Notes: a model not told the origin generated them from the sequence alone. DNA of 64,000 bases from Symbiodinium natans (GCA_905221605.1 CAJNDS010000435.1:745730-809729); one strand, 5' to 3'; shown: positions 22,196 to 31,595, numbered from the stretch's first letter. A program made the numbers and translations.

Positions 22196-22254
22196 CGTGT
22201 CAAGCTGGCCGAATGGGCGAAGCCATCCGAGTTTTTTACGTTGATTTAGAAGGG
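22196..22254 (+). CDS. candidate exon
   Basis: Reads KLAEWAKPSEFFTLI before a TAG. The W-x-x-P-x-x-F-F pattern recurs in the exon at 48515 (QWPEPANFFEARIV), hinting at a shared module. Confidence 0.3.
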
Positions 22255-22448
22255 CCCCTTTAAGCCCAAACGTTGCTAGCCCCGACCTTTTTCGATAAAA
22301 ACGGGGTTTTTCGGAGAATCGATTGAGTACTTGGGGGTTTGTAGGGGGGTCAGGGGGATGGACGGTTTCTCTGGAGTTTTTTGAACCTGTGGTGTGTGGC
22401 ATCCGGCCCTAAGTAACCCCCCCCACCAAACGGTTCGGCTCCTGGCAG

Positions 22449-22512
22449 ATTGACAGACACCATGCTCTCAGCTGTCCATGCCCTTGCATTGGACACTGCG
22501 TCTCGGACAGCG
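22449..22512 (+). CDS. candidate exon, frame uncertain
   Basis: After CTGGCAG two frames are open: a Cys-rich HHALSCPCPCIGHCVSDSG, and MLSAVHALALDTASRTAGLG. Unrecognised. Confidence 0.33.
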
Positions 22513-22750
22513 GGGCTAGGTGCGGCTAGGAGCTAGGTGTGAGGGTTCGTAAATTCCAGCCATAGGCTATCTCCTGAGTGCTCAATAGTATTCAATAGAG
22601 GTATCATAATGTTAGTGTGACAGCTTCCGAGCTTAGGGGCCTATCAGGGTTTAGTGAACATGAATGTTACAGTGCTCGGGGTCGAAAGTGTAAACGCTGC
22701 CAGCGGTGTAGGCCGTAGGCATGCTTTTGTATGTTCTGAGCTTTACAATG

Positions 22751-22840
22751 AACCCCCTAAACCCTAAACCCTAAACCCTAAACCCTAAACCCTAAACCCT
22801 AAACCCTAAACCCCTAAACCCCTATAAACCCTAAACCCCC
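22751..22840. repeat. CCCTAAA telomere-like array
   Basis: About 12 C-strand units including perfect heptamers and a few octamers. Confidence 0.92.
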
Positions 22841-23100
22841 ATTAGCAAACTCTAGGGGCGATAGGAGGCCCTGAACCCTGAGCCCGACAGTTGCATTGGC
22901 TCCATGGCTGAGGCAGGCCAGTGGACTGCAACAACTCAAAGACATCAAAATGCACCTTTTAGGGTTTAGGGTTTAGGGCCAGTGAGATCATCCTGTCCCA
23001 CCCAAACTACGGGCTAATTACTTAATGACCGGCTATTTGTGCCTTATTTTGGGAAGTTTGGGGGTAAAATGGATTGGAGGTAGTGTGTAGGATGCTATAA

Positions 23101-23240
23101 AGGCAACATGCAACTTCGAAGCCTCTGAGCCTGAAGCAGATTTTCATGGACCCCACTGCTGTTAGTGAGAGGGGCCTGTATGAGAAGGGCTCAAAGCAGG
23201 ATTTGAAGCACTGTTGTGTCAGACTTCCTGGCCAAGACAG
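23101..23240 (+). CDS. candidate exon
   Basis: One frame is open for 47 codons up to a poly-G run and reads LKQIFMDPTAVSERGLYEKG, then SKQDLKHCCVRLPGQD. Balanced composition supports real coding. The poly-G tract after it may mark the intron. Confidence 0.5.
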
Positions 23241-23509
23241 GGGGGGGGGGGGGGGACTTAATTAATAGCTCACCCTAAACCCTAAAAACTGCCAACCACA
23301 GAAAGGACCCATCATCTAGATCGACTGCCAAAAGGCCGGCTACAATGCCTAAGAGTCTAATTCTCATGCCACCCTCGATCCTAAATCCTAAGCTTTATAA
23401 TCCTTCGGTTTGGGGAGTCGAGCCCAAAGTCCGAAGCCACAAGCTCCAACGCTCAACGCCCGAAACCTCGTTATTCGTGCAATCAAAGGGTTTTTGGGTT
23501 TAGGGGTTG

Positions 23510-23717
23510 TAGGGTTTAGGGTTTAGGGTTTAGGGTTAGGGTTTAGGGTTTAGGGTTTAGGGTTTAGGGTTTAGGGTTTAGGGTTTAGGGTTTAGGGTTT
23601 AGGGTTTAGGGTTAGGGTTTAGGGTTTAGGGTTTTTATAGGGTTTAGGGTTTAGGGTTTAGGGTTCAGGGTTCAGGGTTTACAGGGTACAGGGTTTAGGG
23701 TTTAGGGTTTAGGGTGT
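23510..23717. repeat. long TTTAGGG telomere-like array
   Basis: About 28 heptamers, the longest G-strand run in the window, with single hexamer (TTAGGG) slips and a TTTTTATAGGG variant. It immediately precedes a candidate coding exon, so it is interstitial and not a chromosome end. Confidence 0.95.
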
Positions 23718-23724
23718 GGGCACT

Positions 23725-23799
23725 CCAACTGCCAAGATGTCCCAAGAAGCTCAGGTTTCACACATTGCCGGCGAAGCTCCTGTCATCAATGCAGAGAAG
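23725..23799 (+). CDS. candidate exon, possible N-terminus
   Basis: Reads MSQEAQVSHIAGEAPVINAE, then a Lys and donor gtcgca; the ATG is at 23737. The frame is open upstream, so the Met may be internal. A second frame is also open. Confidence 0.48.
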
Positions 23800-23900
23800 G
23801 TCGCACTGGGCCTAAGCCCGAAACCCTAAACCCGAACTAAGTTGTGGGATACCAGTACCCGAAACACCAAAACCCCCCTTCAATCCCTCCAAAACCCCAG

Positions 23901-24026
23901 ATATCTAGGACCCCGAGTAGGGCCTTATTCCATTTTTAAAAAGGTTCCCGCGTTCCCGTATAAGCACCTTTACAACACAAAAGAAGGGCACCGTTTTCAT
24001 TCCTTGGTTACTCTTGGGTCTAGGTT
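23901..24026. mobile_element. dispersed element, family C copy
   Basis: CTAGGACCCCGAGTAGGGCC at the left and GGTTACTCTTGGGTCTAG at the right are inverted ends. The core TTCCCGTATAAGCACCTTTA and ACAAAAGAAGGGCACC matches other copies. Confidence 0.65.
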
Positions 24027-24176
24027 CTAGATATAGTTATGCATTGTTTTTGTTATCGTTTGGGGATTGGGATGGCGTCGTTCCGACTCATGGAAAAGTT
24101 TCACCCAGCTTCTGAAGAGGGGCACCCTAAACCCTAGCCCTGGTGGAGAGGGTCTGACTACTGACTCAGTACTCAG

Positions 24177-24238
24177 GAAGTGATCCTCCGCGTCGAAGCA
24201 CTCGTACGCACCGAAAACGAAAAAACAAGCCTGCTCGT
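24177..24238 (+). CDS. candidate exon, frame uncertain
   Basis: Frame 1 reads EVILRVEALVRTENEKTSLL; frame 2 gives a basic RRSTRTHRKRKNKPARL. The acidic/hydrophobic frame 1 fits the next exon better. Confidence 0.36.
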
Positions 24239-24270
24239 CTTGGGTTTGGGTTTTCGAAGCTGGGGTTTAG

Positions 24271-24381
24271 ACATGTTTGGACCCACTTCTCCCTGAGGAG
24301 TTTGACCGGTTCATGAAGAGCTATGAGTTTGCCATCGAGGCACAGAAACTCAAACGCAACTTGTCTGAGTCGCCACCCCTA
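24271..24381 (+). CDS. candidate exon
   Basis: Begins after GGTTTAG and reads LLPEEFDRFMKSYEFAIEAQ, then KLKRNLSESPP. An amphipathic helix with strong codon bias; one of the clearer exons. The acceptor is formed by a telomere unit. Confidence 0.6.
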
Positions 24382-24512
24382 AGCTTCCCGGCCCAGACGC
24401 CCTAGAACCCAGTTCAGCCCTCTTTTGGATGGTTTGAGAGCCCCGGCCCCCCCTCCCCCCCACCCTAAACCCTAAAGCCCAGACCCTAAGCCCCTATTCT
24501 AAATCCACCAAG

Positions 24513-24578
24513 GTGAGGACATCACAAACCTCATGGAATTGGTTGTTGACCGGATGGCCGCTTTCTCCACAACAACAG
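24513..24578 (+). CDS. candidate exon
   Basis: After CCACCAAG reads GEDITNLMELVVDRMAAFST, ending ACAACAG. Helical, negatively charged. Same strand and style as the 24271 exon and probably the same protein. Confidence 0.58.
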
Positions 24579-24717
24579 GGGCTTGAGTTTAGGGTGTAGG
24601 GTTTAGGGCTTGGGGCTTGGGGGTTAAGGTCTTAGTGCTAGGCCCTCAACGCTAAACTCCGCGGAGCATACACCTGGAAGGTACATGGGGTTTGGGGGTT
24701 ACGCTTCAGAGTCTGGG

Positions 24718-24800
24718 TTTAGGGTTTAGGGTTTAGGGTTTAGGGTTTAGGGTTTAGGGTTTAATTAGGGTTTAGGGTTTAGGGTTTAGGGTTTAGGGTC
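24718..24800. repeat. TTTAGGG telomere-like array
   Basis: About 11 heptamers, one broken by TTTAATTAGGG, between two candidate exons. Confidence 0.93.
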
Positions 24801-24804
24801 TTTG

Positions 24805-24960
24805 GCCTTCGGAGAGGACCTTACTTCTTGCAAGGAATGCTTCCAGGAATTCCGCCGCCGCCTGAACCCCCCACCCCCCGCCAATCTTGTAGAGGGGCGG
24901 GGTGCCCAGATGGGAAGAAAGCCCGCTGCCGAGTCTCAATTAGGGGGTTGCTCTCTCTAA
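24805..24960 (+). CDS. candidate exon, two open frames
   Basis: A short frame reads GEDLTSCKECFQEFRRRL. Another stays open for about 60 codons with RRGPYFLQGMLPGIPPPPE and a basic tail. The first has the better residue mix. Confidence 0.4.
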   Translation, partial: AFGEDLTSCKECFQEFRRRLNPPPPANLVEGRGAQMGRKPAAESQLGGCSL

Positions 24961-25054
24961 TTTTGGGGGCTCTAAAACCTAAACCCTATATACCCTATAG
25001 ACCCTAAAAACCCTATGAACCCTAAGCCATAAGCCATAAACCCCAAGCCCGAAA

Positions 25055-25153
25055 GGAACAATGGCAGAAGAAAAGCCGCGTAAACCTCGCAGTTGGTTTC
25101 GGATTGTTACGGAGCGACTTGAGACCCAGTGGCGCATGGTAGATATGAGGAAG
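25055..25153 (+). CDS. candidate exon
   Basis: After GAAAG reads MAEEKPRKPRSWFRIVTERL, then ETQWRMVDMRK, and ends AAG before gtttaggg. A telomere unit supplies the donor. The Met may be internal. Confidence 0.6.
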
Positions 25154-25310
25154 GTTTAGGGTTTAGGGTTTAGGGTTTGGGGTTTAGGGTTTAGGGTTTA
25201 GGGTTGAGGGTGTTTGGGGCGTATAGGGTGTTTAGAGTTCATAGGGCTTACAGGGCGCATGGCATCTACATCGCTTATAAGGTTCGTACAGCGTTTATTG
25301 GCTTATAGGG

Positions 25311-25463
25311 CTTGTAGTAGGGGTTATAGGATTCATAGAGTTTATAGGGTTTCTAGGAGCGTGTTCGAAAGCATAGAGGGGCTGGAGGGAGAATTACAGG
25401 GCTTGTAGGGGTTATAGGATTTATAGAGTCCATAGGGTTAGGAGCGTGTTCGAAAGTATAGAG
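25311..25463. repeat. 65-bp imperfect direct duplication
   Basis: GCTTGTAG...GGGGTTATAGGATT, then ATAGAGTxxATAGGG and AGGAGCGTGTTCGAAAG, appears at 25311-25378 and again at 25402-25463. Confidence 0.75.
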
Positions 25464-25517
25464 GCAGCAAGATCGCTCGGAGCCAGTCCTCACTAGGCCC
25501 TACATATAACCCTAAAC

Positions 25518-25610
25518 TTGGGATGTTCCCCCCTTACACTAACATGGGTTGTAATAGGGGGGCACTACAATCCCTATTAAGGACTGTCAGTATAAGGGGG
25601 AACATCCCAA
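25518..25610. mobile_element. TIR mini-element, family B
   Basis: Ends TTGGGATGTTCCCCCCTTACACT and the complement AGTATAAGGGGGAACATCCCAA. The core GGCACTACAATCCCTATTAAGG matches the copies at 44864 and 49285. Confidence 0.8.
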
Positions 25611-25677
25611 CCCTAAACTCTCAATGAACCCGAAATCAAGGCCCTAAACCCTAAACCTTAAACCTCGCTCCCACCAA

Positions 25678-25730
25678 TCCCTGTACGAAGGCTTTCTGGT
25701 ATGGCGGACGTTTGAGTGCGTGGTGCCCGT
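25678..25730 (+). CDS. candidate exon
   Basis: Reads LYEGFLVWRTFECVVPV in a telomere-free block. Aromatic and valine-rich. Borders uncertain. Confidence 0.35.
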
Positions 25731-25867
25731 AGTCCCCAAACCCTCAGAGTTTGGGGTTTTAGGTTGTTTAGGGTTTAAAACCCTCAGGGTTTGGGGCTTA
25801 AGTTAAGGTTTGGCACTTAGCTTAACCCCTATCGACCCTAGTCCTCCAAAGCCCTCATCGTCCTCAG

Positions 25868-25955
25868 GACATGTATCACCTCATCGGCGCTCTGTTGCTA
25901 GAGTTCTGCGTCGGCTTCTACGGCGAGTTTAAAATGCTTGAAGAGGACTCCAACC
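25868..25955 (+). CDS. candidate exon
   Basis: After CCTCAG reads DMYHLIGALLLEFCVGFYGE, then FKMLEEDSN, all in one frame. Possible membrane-facing helix followed by an acidic end. Confidence 0.58.
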
Positions 25956-26184
25956 TTCAACCCTCAGCCCTCAACCCCATTAAAGCCCTAAGCCCGAAGC
26001 CCGAAACCCTGAACCCCGAGGCCTAAACCCTAAACCCTACACTACATAAACACTAAACCCTCAAGGCTCAACCCTCATTGAGCACCCTAAGCCTCAAGCC
26101 TAAACACTCAGCCCGATTTAAAGCCCCTAATGGATTTTAGAGTGAACCCTAACTTAAGCCCTCAACCCAAAGCCCTGAAAGACA

Positions 26185-26252
26185 GAACAAAACCTGGAGA
26201 ATGAAAGCTGCTCCATCCGCAAAAGGGCCAGGCCAGTAGGACCAACAAGCAG
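26185..26252 (+). CDS. candidate exon
   Basis: Reads TEQNLENESCSIRKRARPVG up to CAAGCAG. Polar and basic. A second frame is open for fewer codons. Confidence 0.4.
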
Positions 26253-26324
26253 GCTGAGGGTTTAGGGTCAAGGGTTTAGGGTACAAGGTTTAGTACAAGG
26301 GCGCTCGGGGCTTCGTCGGAGGTA

Positions 26325-26535
26325 CGTCGGGGCAGAAGACGTGTGCACGAGGGCGCGGTTACTGTGCACTGGTTCGCTCATGAAGCCTCCCGCCTCCCGC
26401 CCGCACCTGAATTGTTGGTCAGATGCACGCGCGCAATACTACGTAGTCAAGGAACATACGCCTTAGTCCTGGCTGTTCTTGCCACAAAACGGGAGCCCCC
26501 AGCCTGTTGCTTGTGTTGTTTCTTCAACCCTCTTC
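26325..26535 (+). CDS. candidate exon, long
   Basis: About 65 codons open with VHEGAVTVHWFAHEASRLPP, then LLVRCTRAILRSQGTYALVL and a Cys-rich end before CTTCAG. A second frame ends ARAQYYVVKEHTP, so the exon may be shorter. Unrecognised. Confidence 0.42.
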
Positions 26536-26579
26536 AGCCGAAACCCCAAATTGCCTTGTAAGCCGATGCACCAACGCAG

Positions 26580-26688
26580 GACTATGTCAAAGAGCCAAAG
26601 CTCATCATGGAGATCTTCTTGCTCAGCGCCCCTGATGTGTATGGCTTTTCAAGGGGAGGAGCTCAAGTTGCCAAAGGAACCTGAGCCC
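26580..26688 (+). CDS. candidate exon, NRF-like gene
   Basis: After GCAG reads DYVKEPKLIMEIFLLSAPDV, then YGFSRGGAQVAKG. Lies 20 bp before the next exon candidate in another phase, so the real junction between them is uncertain. Confidence 0.52.
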
Positions 26689-26708
26689 CTCAACTCTAAG
26701 CCCCTAAG

Positions 26709-26951
26709 CACTCTGCAAATCTTCGCAACAAACTTGAACACCAACATCCAAACCGAGGTTTTGAACTTGGAGGTTTCTATGACCATGGAGACTTCTGTCT
26801 AGGCCGCCAAGAATCTGGAGCATTGCCCAAATGCTACGGACCCCAGGTAACATTGCAGCTGTGGGCTACCTGCTCTTTGCGATCTGGCCCCCTGGAGTAT
26901 TCAGGGAGCCCAGGTTGTAGTTCGCCTGGGGCAGTCGAGGGAGTTTTGCAG
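26709..26951 (+). CDS. exon with possible NRF-6 N-terminal domain
   Basis: 81 codons exactly, from acceptor CCCTAAG to donor TTGCAG before gtttaggg, both edges telomere-derived. It contains FELGGFYDHGDFCLGRQESG, then KCYG and SGSPGCSSPGAVEGVL. The G-[FY]-D...C and later C-x-x-P order resembles the nose-resistant-to-fluoxetine N-terminal domain found before acyltransferase-3 membrane domains. That family call is tentative; the open frame itself is strong. Confidence 0.6.
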
Positions 26952-27026
26952 GTTTAGGGTGTAGGGTTTAGCGTTTAGGGTTTAGGGTTTGGGGTGCACC
27001 CGAATCCCGAAATCTAAACCATTCAG

Positions 27027-27120
27027 ATTGGGACGATGGCTGTAGCATCGCCAGGGGAATCCAAAATTGCTGGTTTTCCCCTGGGTACTGAAGTACAGTA
27101 CCTCGTTTGTACATACATCG
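27027..27120 (+). CDS. candidate exon
   Basis: Acceptor ACCATTCAG, then IGTMAVASPGESKIAGFPLG and TEVQYLVCTYI, ending before gtttag. Could continue the NRF-like gene. Confidence 0.45.
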
Positions 27121-27509
27121 GTTTAGGTCTTTAAGCTTTGGCTTACAGTCGGGGATCTGCACGTTGCAGGTGAAATCTACTTCGGAGTTTTGGGTGGAAA
27201 GCCCTAAGCCCTAAACCCATTCGGGGTCTTGAACTTGTCAACTTTGCAGGGGCAGGGAGTGATGGGCCGGTTGGTTTAGAGCTTAGGATTTAGGGATTCT
27301 AGGTTGAGGGCTTGGGGCCTCAGGGTTTGGGGTGGAGGTTGCAGTAAGGGTTTAGGGTTACACACGAGCCACAACCCGATGCACCCTGACTTCTTGTAGC
27401 TTAGGGCTTAGGGTTTGTAGGGTCTAGGGTTTCAGGTTTAGGGTTTAGGGTTTACACCCCAAACCCCAGACCCTAAACCCTAGACCCTACACCCGAATTC
27501 AACCCAAAG

Positions 27510-27588
27510 AGCTGTCCGGAGGCTCTCGCTCCACGCCTCGGTCGCAGCGCATGCCATTGGTGTGGAGTTCCTTCTGGACCGCCTGTGA
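27510..27588 (+). CDS. candidate exon
   Basis: Reads RAVRRLSLHASVAAHAIGVE, then FLLDRL. Basic then hydrophobic, like a loop entering a membrane helix, which would suit a multi-pass acyltransferase. The donor is unclear. Confidence 0.45.
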
Positions 27589-27672
27589 AGGGTCTAGGGT
27601 CTAGGGTCTAGGGTCTAGGGTCTAGGGTCTAGGGTCTAGGGTCTAGGGTTTAGGGTTTAGGGTTTAGGGTTT
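27588..27672. repeat. TCTAGGG variant array
   Basis: Eight TCTAGGG heptamers switching to TTTAGGG. The variant base is homogenised across the run, implying recent local amplification. Confidence 0.93.
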
Positions 27673-27972
27673 CGGGCTAAGGGTTTAGGGCTCAGGGTTT
27701 AGGGACCAGAAGCGCCACACACACGCCTCTTGGAACCCTCAACCCTAAGCCATATTTTCAATCCCTACAGACCCTATAAACCATAAACCTAGCAGGGGCT
27801 CTATGAAAGTTCAGGGTTTTGTGGGTTTACGTGTTTGGGGGTCCAGGAGCCTAGGGGGTAAGGGATTAGGTTTTTTTTTTTCGAAATCAGGGCTTAGTGC
27901 TTCATTGTTTGGGAGCCCTTCGGGGGTTTTAGGGTTCAGGGTTTAGGGCTTTAAGGTTTGTTCATGATGGAG

Positions 27973-28028
27973 GCCAAGTCTGCACTGCCTGCGCACGAGA
28001 GGAGGAGAAGACCCGACTCAGTCTTCAG
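27973..28028 (+). CDS. candidate exon
   Basis: Reads AKSALPAHERRRRPDSVF after ATGGAG. Basic and polar. Unrecognised. Confidence 0.33.
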
Positions 28029-28061
28029 ACCTTCAGCCCTAAACCCTAAACCCTCAACCAG

Positions 28062-28148
28062 TAAAAGCAGACCCTGAAGCCGCAGTGAAGCCCAACTCTG
28101 TTGAAGTAGCCCATGACCCTAAACCAAAGACCAAAAGTCGGAGCCCTT
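28062..28148 (+). CDS. candidate exon
   Basis: Reads VKADPEAAVKPNSVEVAHDP, then a lysine-rich KPKTKSRSP. Hydrophilic linker. The 3' part overlaps telomere-like CCCTAAACC. Confidence 0.4.
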
Positions 28149-28312
28149 GAGGACCTCAATCGACTGAACCCTAAACAGCTGAGCTGAGCAAAACCTCAGA
28201 TTCTTAGAAGCCCTAAACATCCGAAATGCCCCCAAAACTCCTAGAAGGAAATCCTAAGCATCCGAAAAAGACCCCCCCCAAAAAAACCCTAGGAGCTCAA
28301 ACTCCTTGCAAG

Positions 28313-28395
28313 GACCACAATCGATTGACCATCCCCACCCCGGACAACCTCCGCGAGATGCGACAAGCGACCTCGCTCTTTCGCTCGATCTACAG
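28313..28395 (+). CDS. candidate exon
   Basis: After TGCAAG reads DHNRLTIPTPDNLREMRQAT, then SLFRSIY, ending TACAG before gcccct, a possible GC donor. Good codon bias. Confidence 0.55.
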
Positions 28396-28435
28396 GCCCC
28401 TGGGTGGCCTTAGGGGCCTCTTAGCTTTGGGCTTG

Positions 28436-28490
28436 GGGTTTAGGGTTTAGGGTTTAGGGTTTAGGGTTTAGGGTTTAGGGTTTAGGGGTG
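28436..28490. repeat. TTTAGGG telomere-like array
   Basis: Seven perfect G-strand heptamers. Confidence 0.92.
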
Positions 28491-28934
28491 GTTTGCCTAA
28501 GCCTTATAAACCCTAAACCCGACAGGGTTGGTAAGGCTTCTAGTTCAGACAACCCAGACGGGCTGAGCCCAAAGAACCCTGAACAAAACCCCAAACCCTC
28601 CATGGGGTTCTTGGGGCTGAGGTCCGCAAGTGGTTTACAGTAGGGGGTTTTAGGGTTCTAGGGTTTTAGGGTTTCAGGGCTCTGGGGATTTTAGGGTTTG
28701 AGGGGGTTTGAGGGGTTTTTGGGATTTAGGGATTTAGGGTTTGGGGTGTTTCTGGTTTCAGGGCTTCAGGGCTTCAGGTTTTTGCTCTCATAGGGTTTCA
28801 GGGTTTTAGGGTTTAGGGTTTTAGGGGTCTTATAAAGGGTTTGAAGGGTTTTTGGGTTTAGGGTTTCTGGGGGTGCAGGCTTCAAGGGTTTCGGGTTTAG
28901 GGCGGCGCTGTATTCTCCAGAGCCAGGTTGAGGT

Positions 28935-29225
28935 GTGCTCCTGTATCCGGGAAGGCGGTTGCCGGGTCCCGGGTGGCTGGTTCATGACTTCACGCAGCTT
29001 CAGTTTCGTAAGCTCGTTTACAAATTCTTTAAACCGCCTGCACACGCGGGTAGTAACAACAATAGAGTAACAGTAATAGCAATACTAACCGGAATTCGCA
29101 ACAACAATATTAGCGATCGTAACAATGAGAAACATCTGAACAGAACCAATAAGAAAATGAATAATGACACTAATGACACTAGCAATGAAAAACTGGCCTG
29201 TGTAAAGCATGAACGAAATGATTGA
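28935..29225 (+). CDS. candidate terminal exon, Asn-rich tail
   Basis: The frame reads GPGWLVHDFTQLQFRKLVYK, then FFKPPAHAG. It continues into an Asn/Thr-rich low-complexity tail (about 60 residues) ending at TGA 29223. The first part looks like true coding; the tail may be untranslated AAT/AAC repeat. Confidence 0.38.
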   Translation: MLLYPGRRLPGPGWLVHDFTQLQFRKLVYKFFKPPAHAGSNNNRVTVIAILTGIRNNNISDRNNEKHLNRTNKKMNNDTNDTSNEKLACVKHERND

Positions 29226-29686
29226 GTGGATGAATGAACGGCCCCGTGGTCGCTATTTTACTTTGTTTCCACGTTCACACGGTATTAATGTCAAGAGAGC
29301 ACGTGTGGAATAAGCAAACAGAAGCGTGCGAGCTCACAAAACTAGAGTATTCAAAGGGTGCAAGAAAATAGAAAGATAGCAGACTGAAATTATTTGCATT
29401 CCGGGCCAGTCTGTTTCTCTTCACTTCTTAATTGCTTGTGAGTCGAAGGACTAGAAAACCTTGTGTTTGGAATGAAGGAGAACGAAGAGATGAGGGATTT
29501 CTCACTCATGCCACTAGAATTTTATTAAATCATATTTCCTAAGTTAATATGTTGAAAGTCGTGAGGATAGAAAACCCCATCGTTTCTTAGCGTGTTTAAT
29601 GATACGAAACGACCATGCATTTCCTGTCTGGTGCTTCCTTACTGTTATTACTATTAAATTCAGGGAAAAGCTTCTGCTAGATCGTC
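29226..29686. other. AT-rich unique island, no gene seen
   Basis: About 460 bp without any TTTAGGG word, with lower G+C than the surroundings and no good frame. It separates the Asn-rich segment from the small frame at 29687. Confidence 0.5.
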
Positions 29687-29881
29687 ATGTATATTATTAC
29701 ATGGCACGGGCAGACAAGAAGAACACTACAAAATGACATCTGGAATCCGTGCAATGTCATATCCATAGAAGCATCAGCATTAGATCCACAAGGGCCTGAT
29801 GTCCTCATGAACATGCTAAGTACTAGAGGGCAAAGGAATCTAAGGCTTGGAGTGCCGCTTGCTTTTCGAGATGTGGGATGA
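29687..29881 (+). CDS. small open frame in AT-rich island
   Basis: 64 codons from ATG, including ISIEASALDPQGPDVLMNML, ending RDVG and TGA. Codon use is more A/T than neighbouring exons, so it may be foreign or chance. Confidence 0.22.
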   Translation: MYIITWHGQTRRTLQNDIWNPCNVISIEASALDPQGPDVLMNMLSTRGQRNLRLGVPLAFRDVG

Positions 29882-29924
29882 CAGGGTTCAGTACCTACAC
29901 CCTAAGCCTCCACAGGCTGCTACG

Positions 29925-30032
29925 AATCTGTAGCAGCCCCGAGTCTGTCTGTAAGAGGCTCTTTCAGAAGAAGCTGTGTGCCCCACAGCAAGCGGGTACC
30001 GTGCCCGCCGCGCCCGCACTTGGCGTGCCAGG
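29925..30032 (+). CDS. candidate exon
   Basis: Reads SPESVCKRLFQKKLCAPQQA, then GTVPAAPALGVP, with a possible GC donor after CCAG. Basic N-terminal part, Ala/Pro end. Confidence 0.4.
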
Positions 30033-30492
30033 CTGGAAAGTTGGGGGGGTTGAGGGTGAGGGCTTTACCTTTGTGATTACTATGAAAGCCCTTTTATAAG
30101 GGTTTCGGGTTTTGGGTTTTGGCTGTGGGGTATAGCATTCTTAGGAAACCTACCAGAAAGATAGGTTTGGGGTTGTGGAAGGTAGGATTTCGGGTTCACA
30201 GTAGGCTTGGAGGGATCTGGAATGCAGGGGTTGGGGCCTGAATTGCTTGAGGGCTTCGGGACTAGGACTTTGTGCACGTAGCGTAGGGGGCTGAAGGGGC
30301 TGAGGGGCTTGGGCTCTCGGGTTTTTGGGGGGCTAAGGTTTAACCCTACCCCCTCACCTACAATTTCTTCAACGCTGAAGCTTCGACGGTCTAGGGAGGG
30401 TTCATGCCGGGGTTCAGGCATTCAAGACTCAGGGACTCTAGGCGTTTGCCGACCTCAAATCTGCTAGGGTTTCTAGGGTTTCTAGGGCCCAG

Positions 30493-30586
30493 GTTGAGTC
30501 CCAAATGTATCACCTAGCCAAACAAGCATCAAATCTCACAGGGGGCACAACGCCCTCATCTTCCAAACCCCAACACGGTTCAACCT
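30493..30586 (+). CDS. candidate exon with consensus donor
   Basis: Acceptor GCCCAG and donor gtaagt, the best 5' splice consensus in this part. Reads VESQMYHLAKQASNLTGGTT, then Ser/Pro. A 26-bp direct repeat (AAGTATTCCCTCC) follows in the intron. Confidence 0.52.
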
Positions 30587-30836
30587 GTAAGTATTCCCTC
30601 CGAGGATGTGAATAAGTATTCCCTCCATGTATGTGAAAAACTCACCCGAAACCCATACGCTACGCAAGAAGTAGGTTGTTCGGGGCTCAAGGCAGACCCG
30701 GAGACTGCCCAAGCCTGTACAGGGTTCAGGCTTTAGGGTTCAGGGTTCAGGCTTTAGGGTTCAGGGTTAGGGTGTAGGGTTTAGGGTTTAGGGTTTAGGG
30801 TTTGGGGGTTCCAGGTGTACCTTGTAGGGAAAGCAG

Positions 30837-30917
30837 GTGCCCAAAATGGTGCCGCCAGCAGCATCCACGCGGACATGGCAGCCAGTTCTGTGGAGCAGCT
30901 GGGAGACAAGATTGCGG
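30837..30917 (+). CDS. candidate exon
   Basis: After GCAG reads AQNGAASSIHADMAASSVEQ, then LGDKIA, ending before gttagg. Helical, Ala-rich. Confidence 0.5.
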
Positions 30918-30974
30918 GTTAGGGGCTAAAGGGTTTAGAGTTTGATGAGCTGAGTGATATAGGCATAGGCTTCA

Positions 30975-31109
30975 GATGCATATGTTCAGGATCTCAGGGA
31001 CTCCCCGGTACCAGTTGAAGATGTGCTCATATCCTTAGGGATTGAGGTTAATCTTGTCAGGCTGCTCGGTGGCTTCATTTCTAGTCACTCCCGGCGCCGT
31101 TTCTGTTGA
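30975..31109 (+). CDS. candidate terminal exon
   Basis: 45 codons from acceptor CTTCAG to TGA, including NVLISLGIEVNLVRLLGGFI and a basic SSHSRRRFC end. The first third is open in another frame too. Possible 3' end of the upstream gene. Confidence 0.4.
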   Translation, partial: DAYVQDLRDSPVPVEDVLISLGIEVNLVRLLGGFISSHSRRRFC

Positions 31110-31385
31110 ACATGTGTCTTGTCCGCGTCTTACTGCGCCGCTCGTGTTCTTACTCCAGTTGTTGCGAGTCTAATATATGTAGCTGCTTGCGTTGTTTGTT
31201 GTAAGTATTGCGCCCCGGTCTTGAGGATTACGGGATCCCAAATCCTAAGCCCTGGGTAGCCCTTCCGGAATCCGTGAATCTCGACCTTGGTAGTTCAGGT
31301 TGAACAGGGCCAGGCGCTACTTTCAGCAAAGTAGCGAAGTAGCGTGCTTAGAACGTCGGTATATCGGGTTCGAGTCCGAGTGCCA

Positions 31386-31454
31386 AGGCTATAGCTCGCA
31401 TGCTGACATGCTTCGTGCAAGGGCTATAGCTCGTATGCTGACATGCTTCGTGGA
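31386..31454. repeat. 35-bp tandem duplication
   Basis: AAGGGCTATAGCTCGxATGCTGACATGCTTCGTGG occurs twice in tandem with two or three differences. Confidence 0.85.
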
Positions 31455-31489
31455 GAGGATTGAGCTGGCTAAGGAGGCCCAGGAGGAAA

Positions 31490-31595
31490 GCCACGCAAGC
31501 TGCCACAATGCCCGAGACCTTCACACAGTCAACCCTCTTCGCCTTGTTAGGTGCTGAGCAACAGCAGCACGAAGGCTCCTCAAGACACCCCAAAG
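31490..31595 (+). CDS. candidate first exon
   Basis: Contains ATG at 31508, reading MPETFTQSTLFALLGAEQQQ, then HEGSSRHPK and donor AAAG before gttgac. The frame is open upstream of the Met, so an internal exon is possible. Confidence 0.45.

Larger units (their letters stand above)
22201..28395 (+). other. inferred multi-exon gene region (NRF-like)
   Basis: Candidate exons between about 23.1 and 28.4 kb share strand, and the C/G-ending codons and matching phases suggest one or two genes. The best family hint is the 81-codon exon at 26709. Gene limits are not resolved. Confidence 0.3.

Noticed and set aside
31284-31392. tRNA-like fold with GGTTCGAGTCC T-arm and CCTTGG/CCAAGG acceptor
   Set aside because: The D-loop is too short, the spacing too long, and the centre is a separate 9-bp hairpin (CGCTACTTT/AAAGTAGCG). 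At most a decayed or chance fold.
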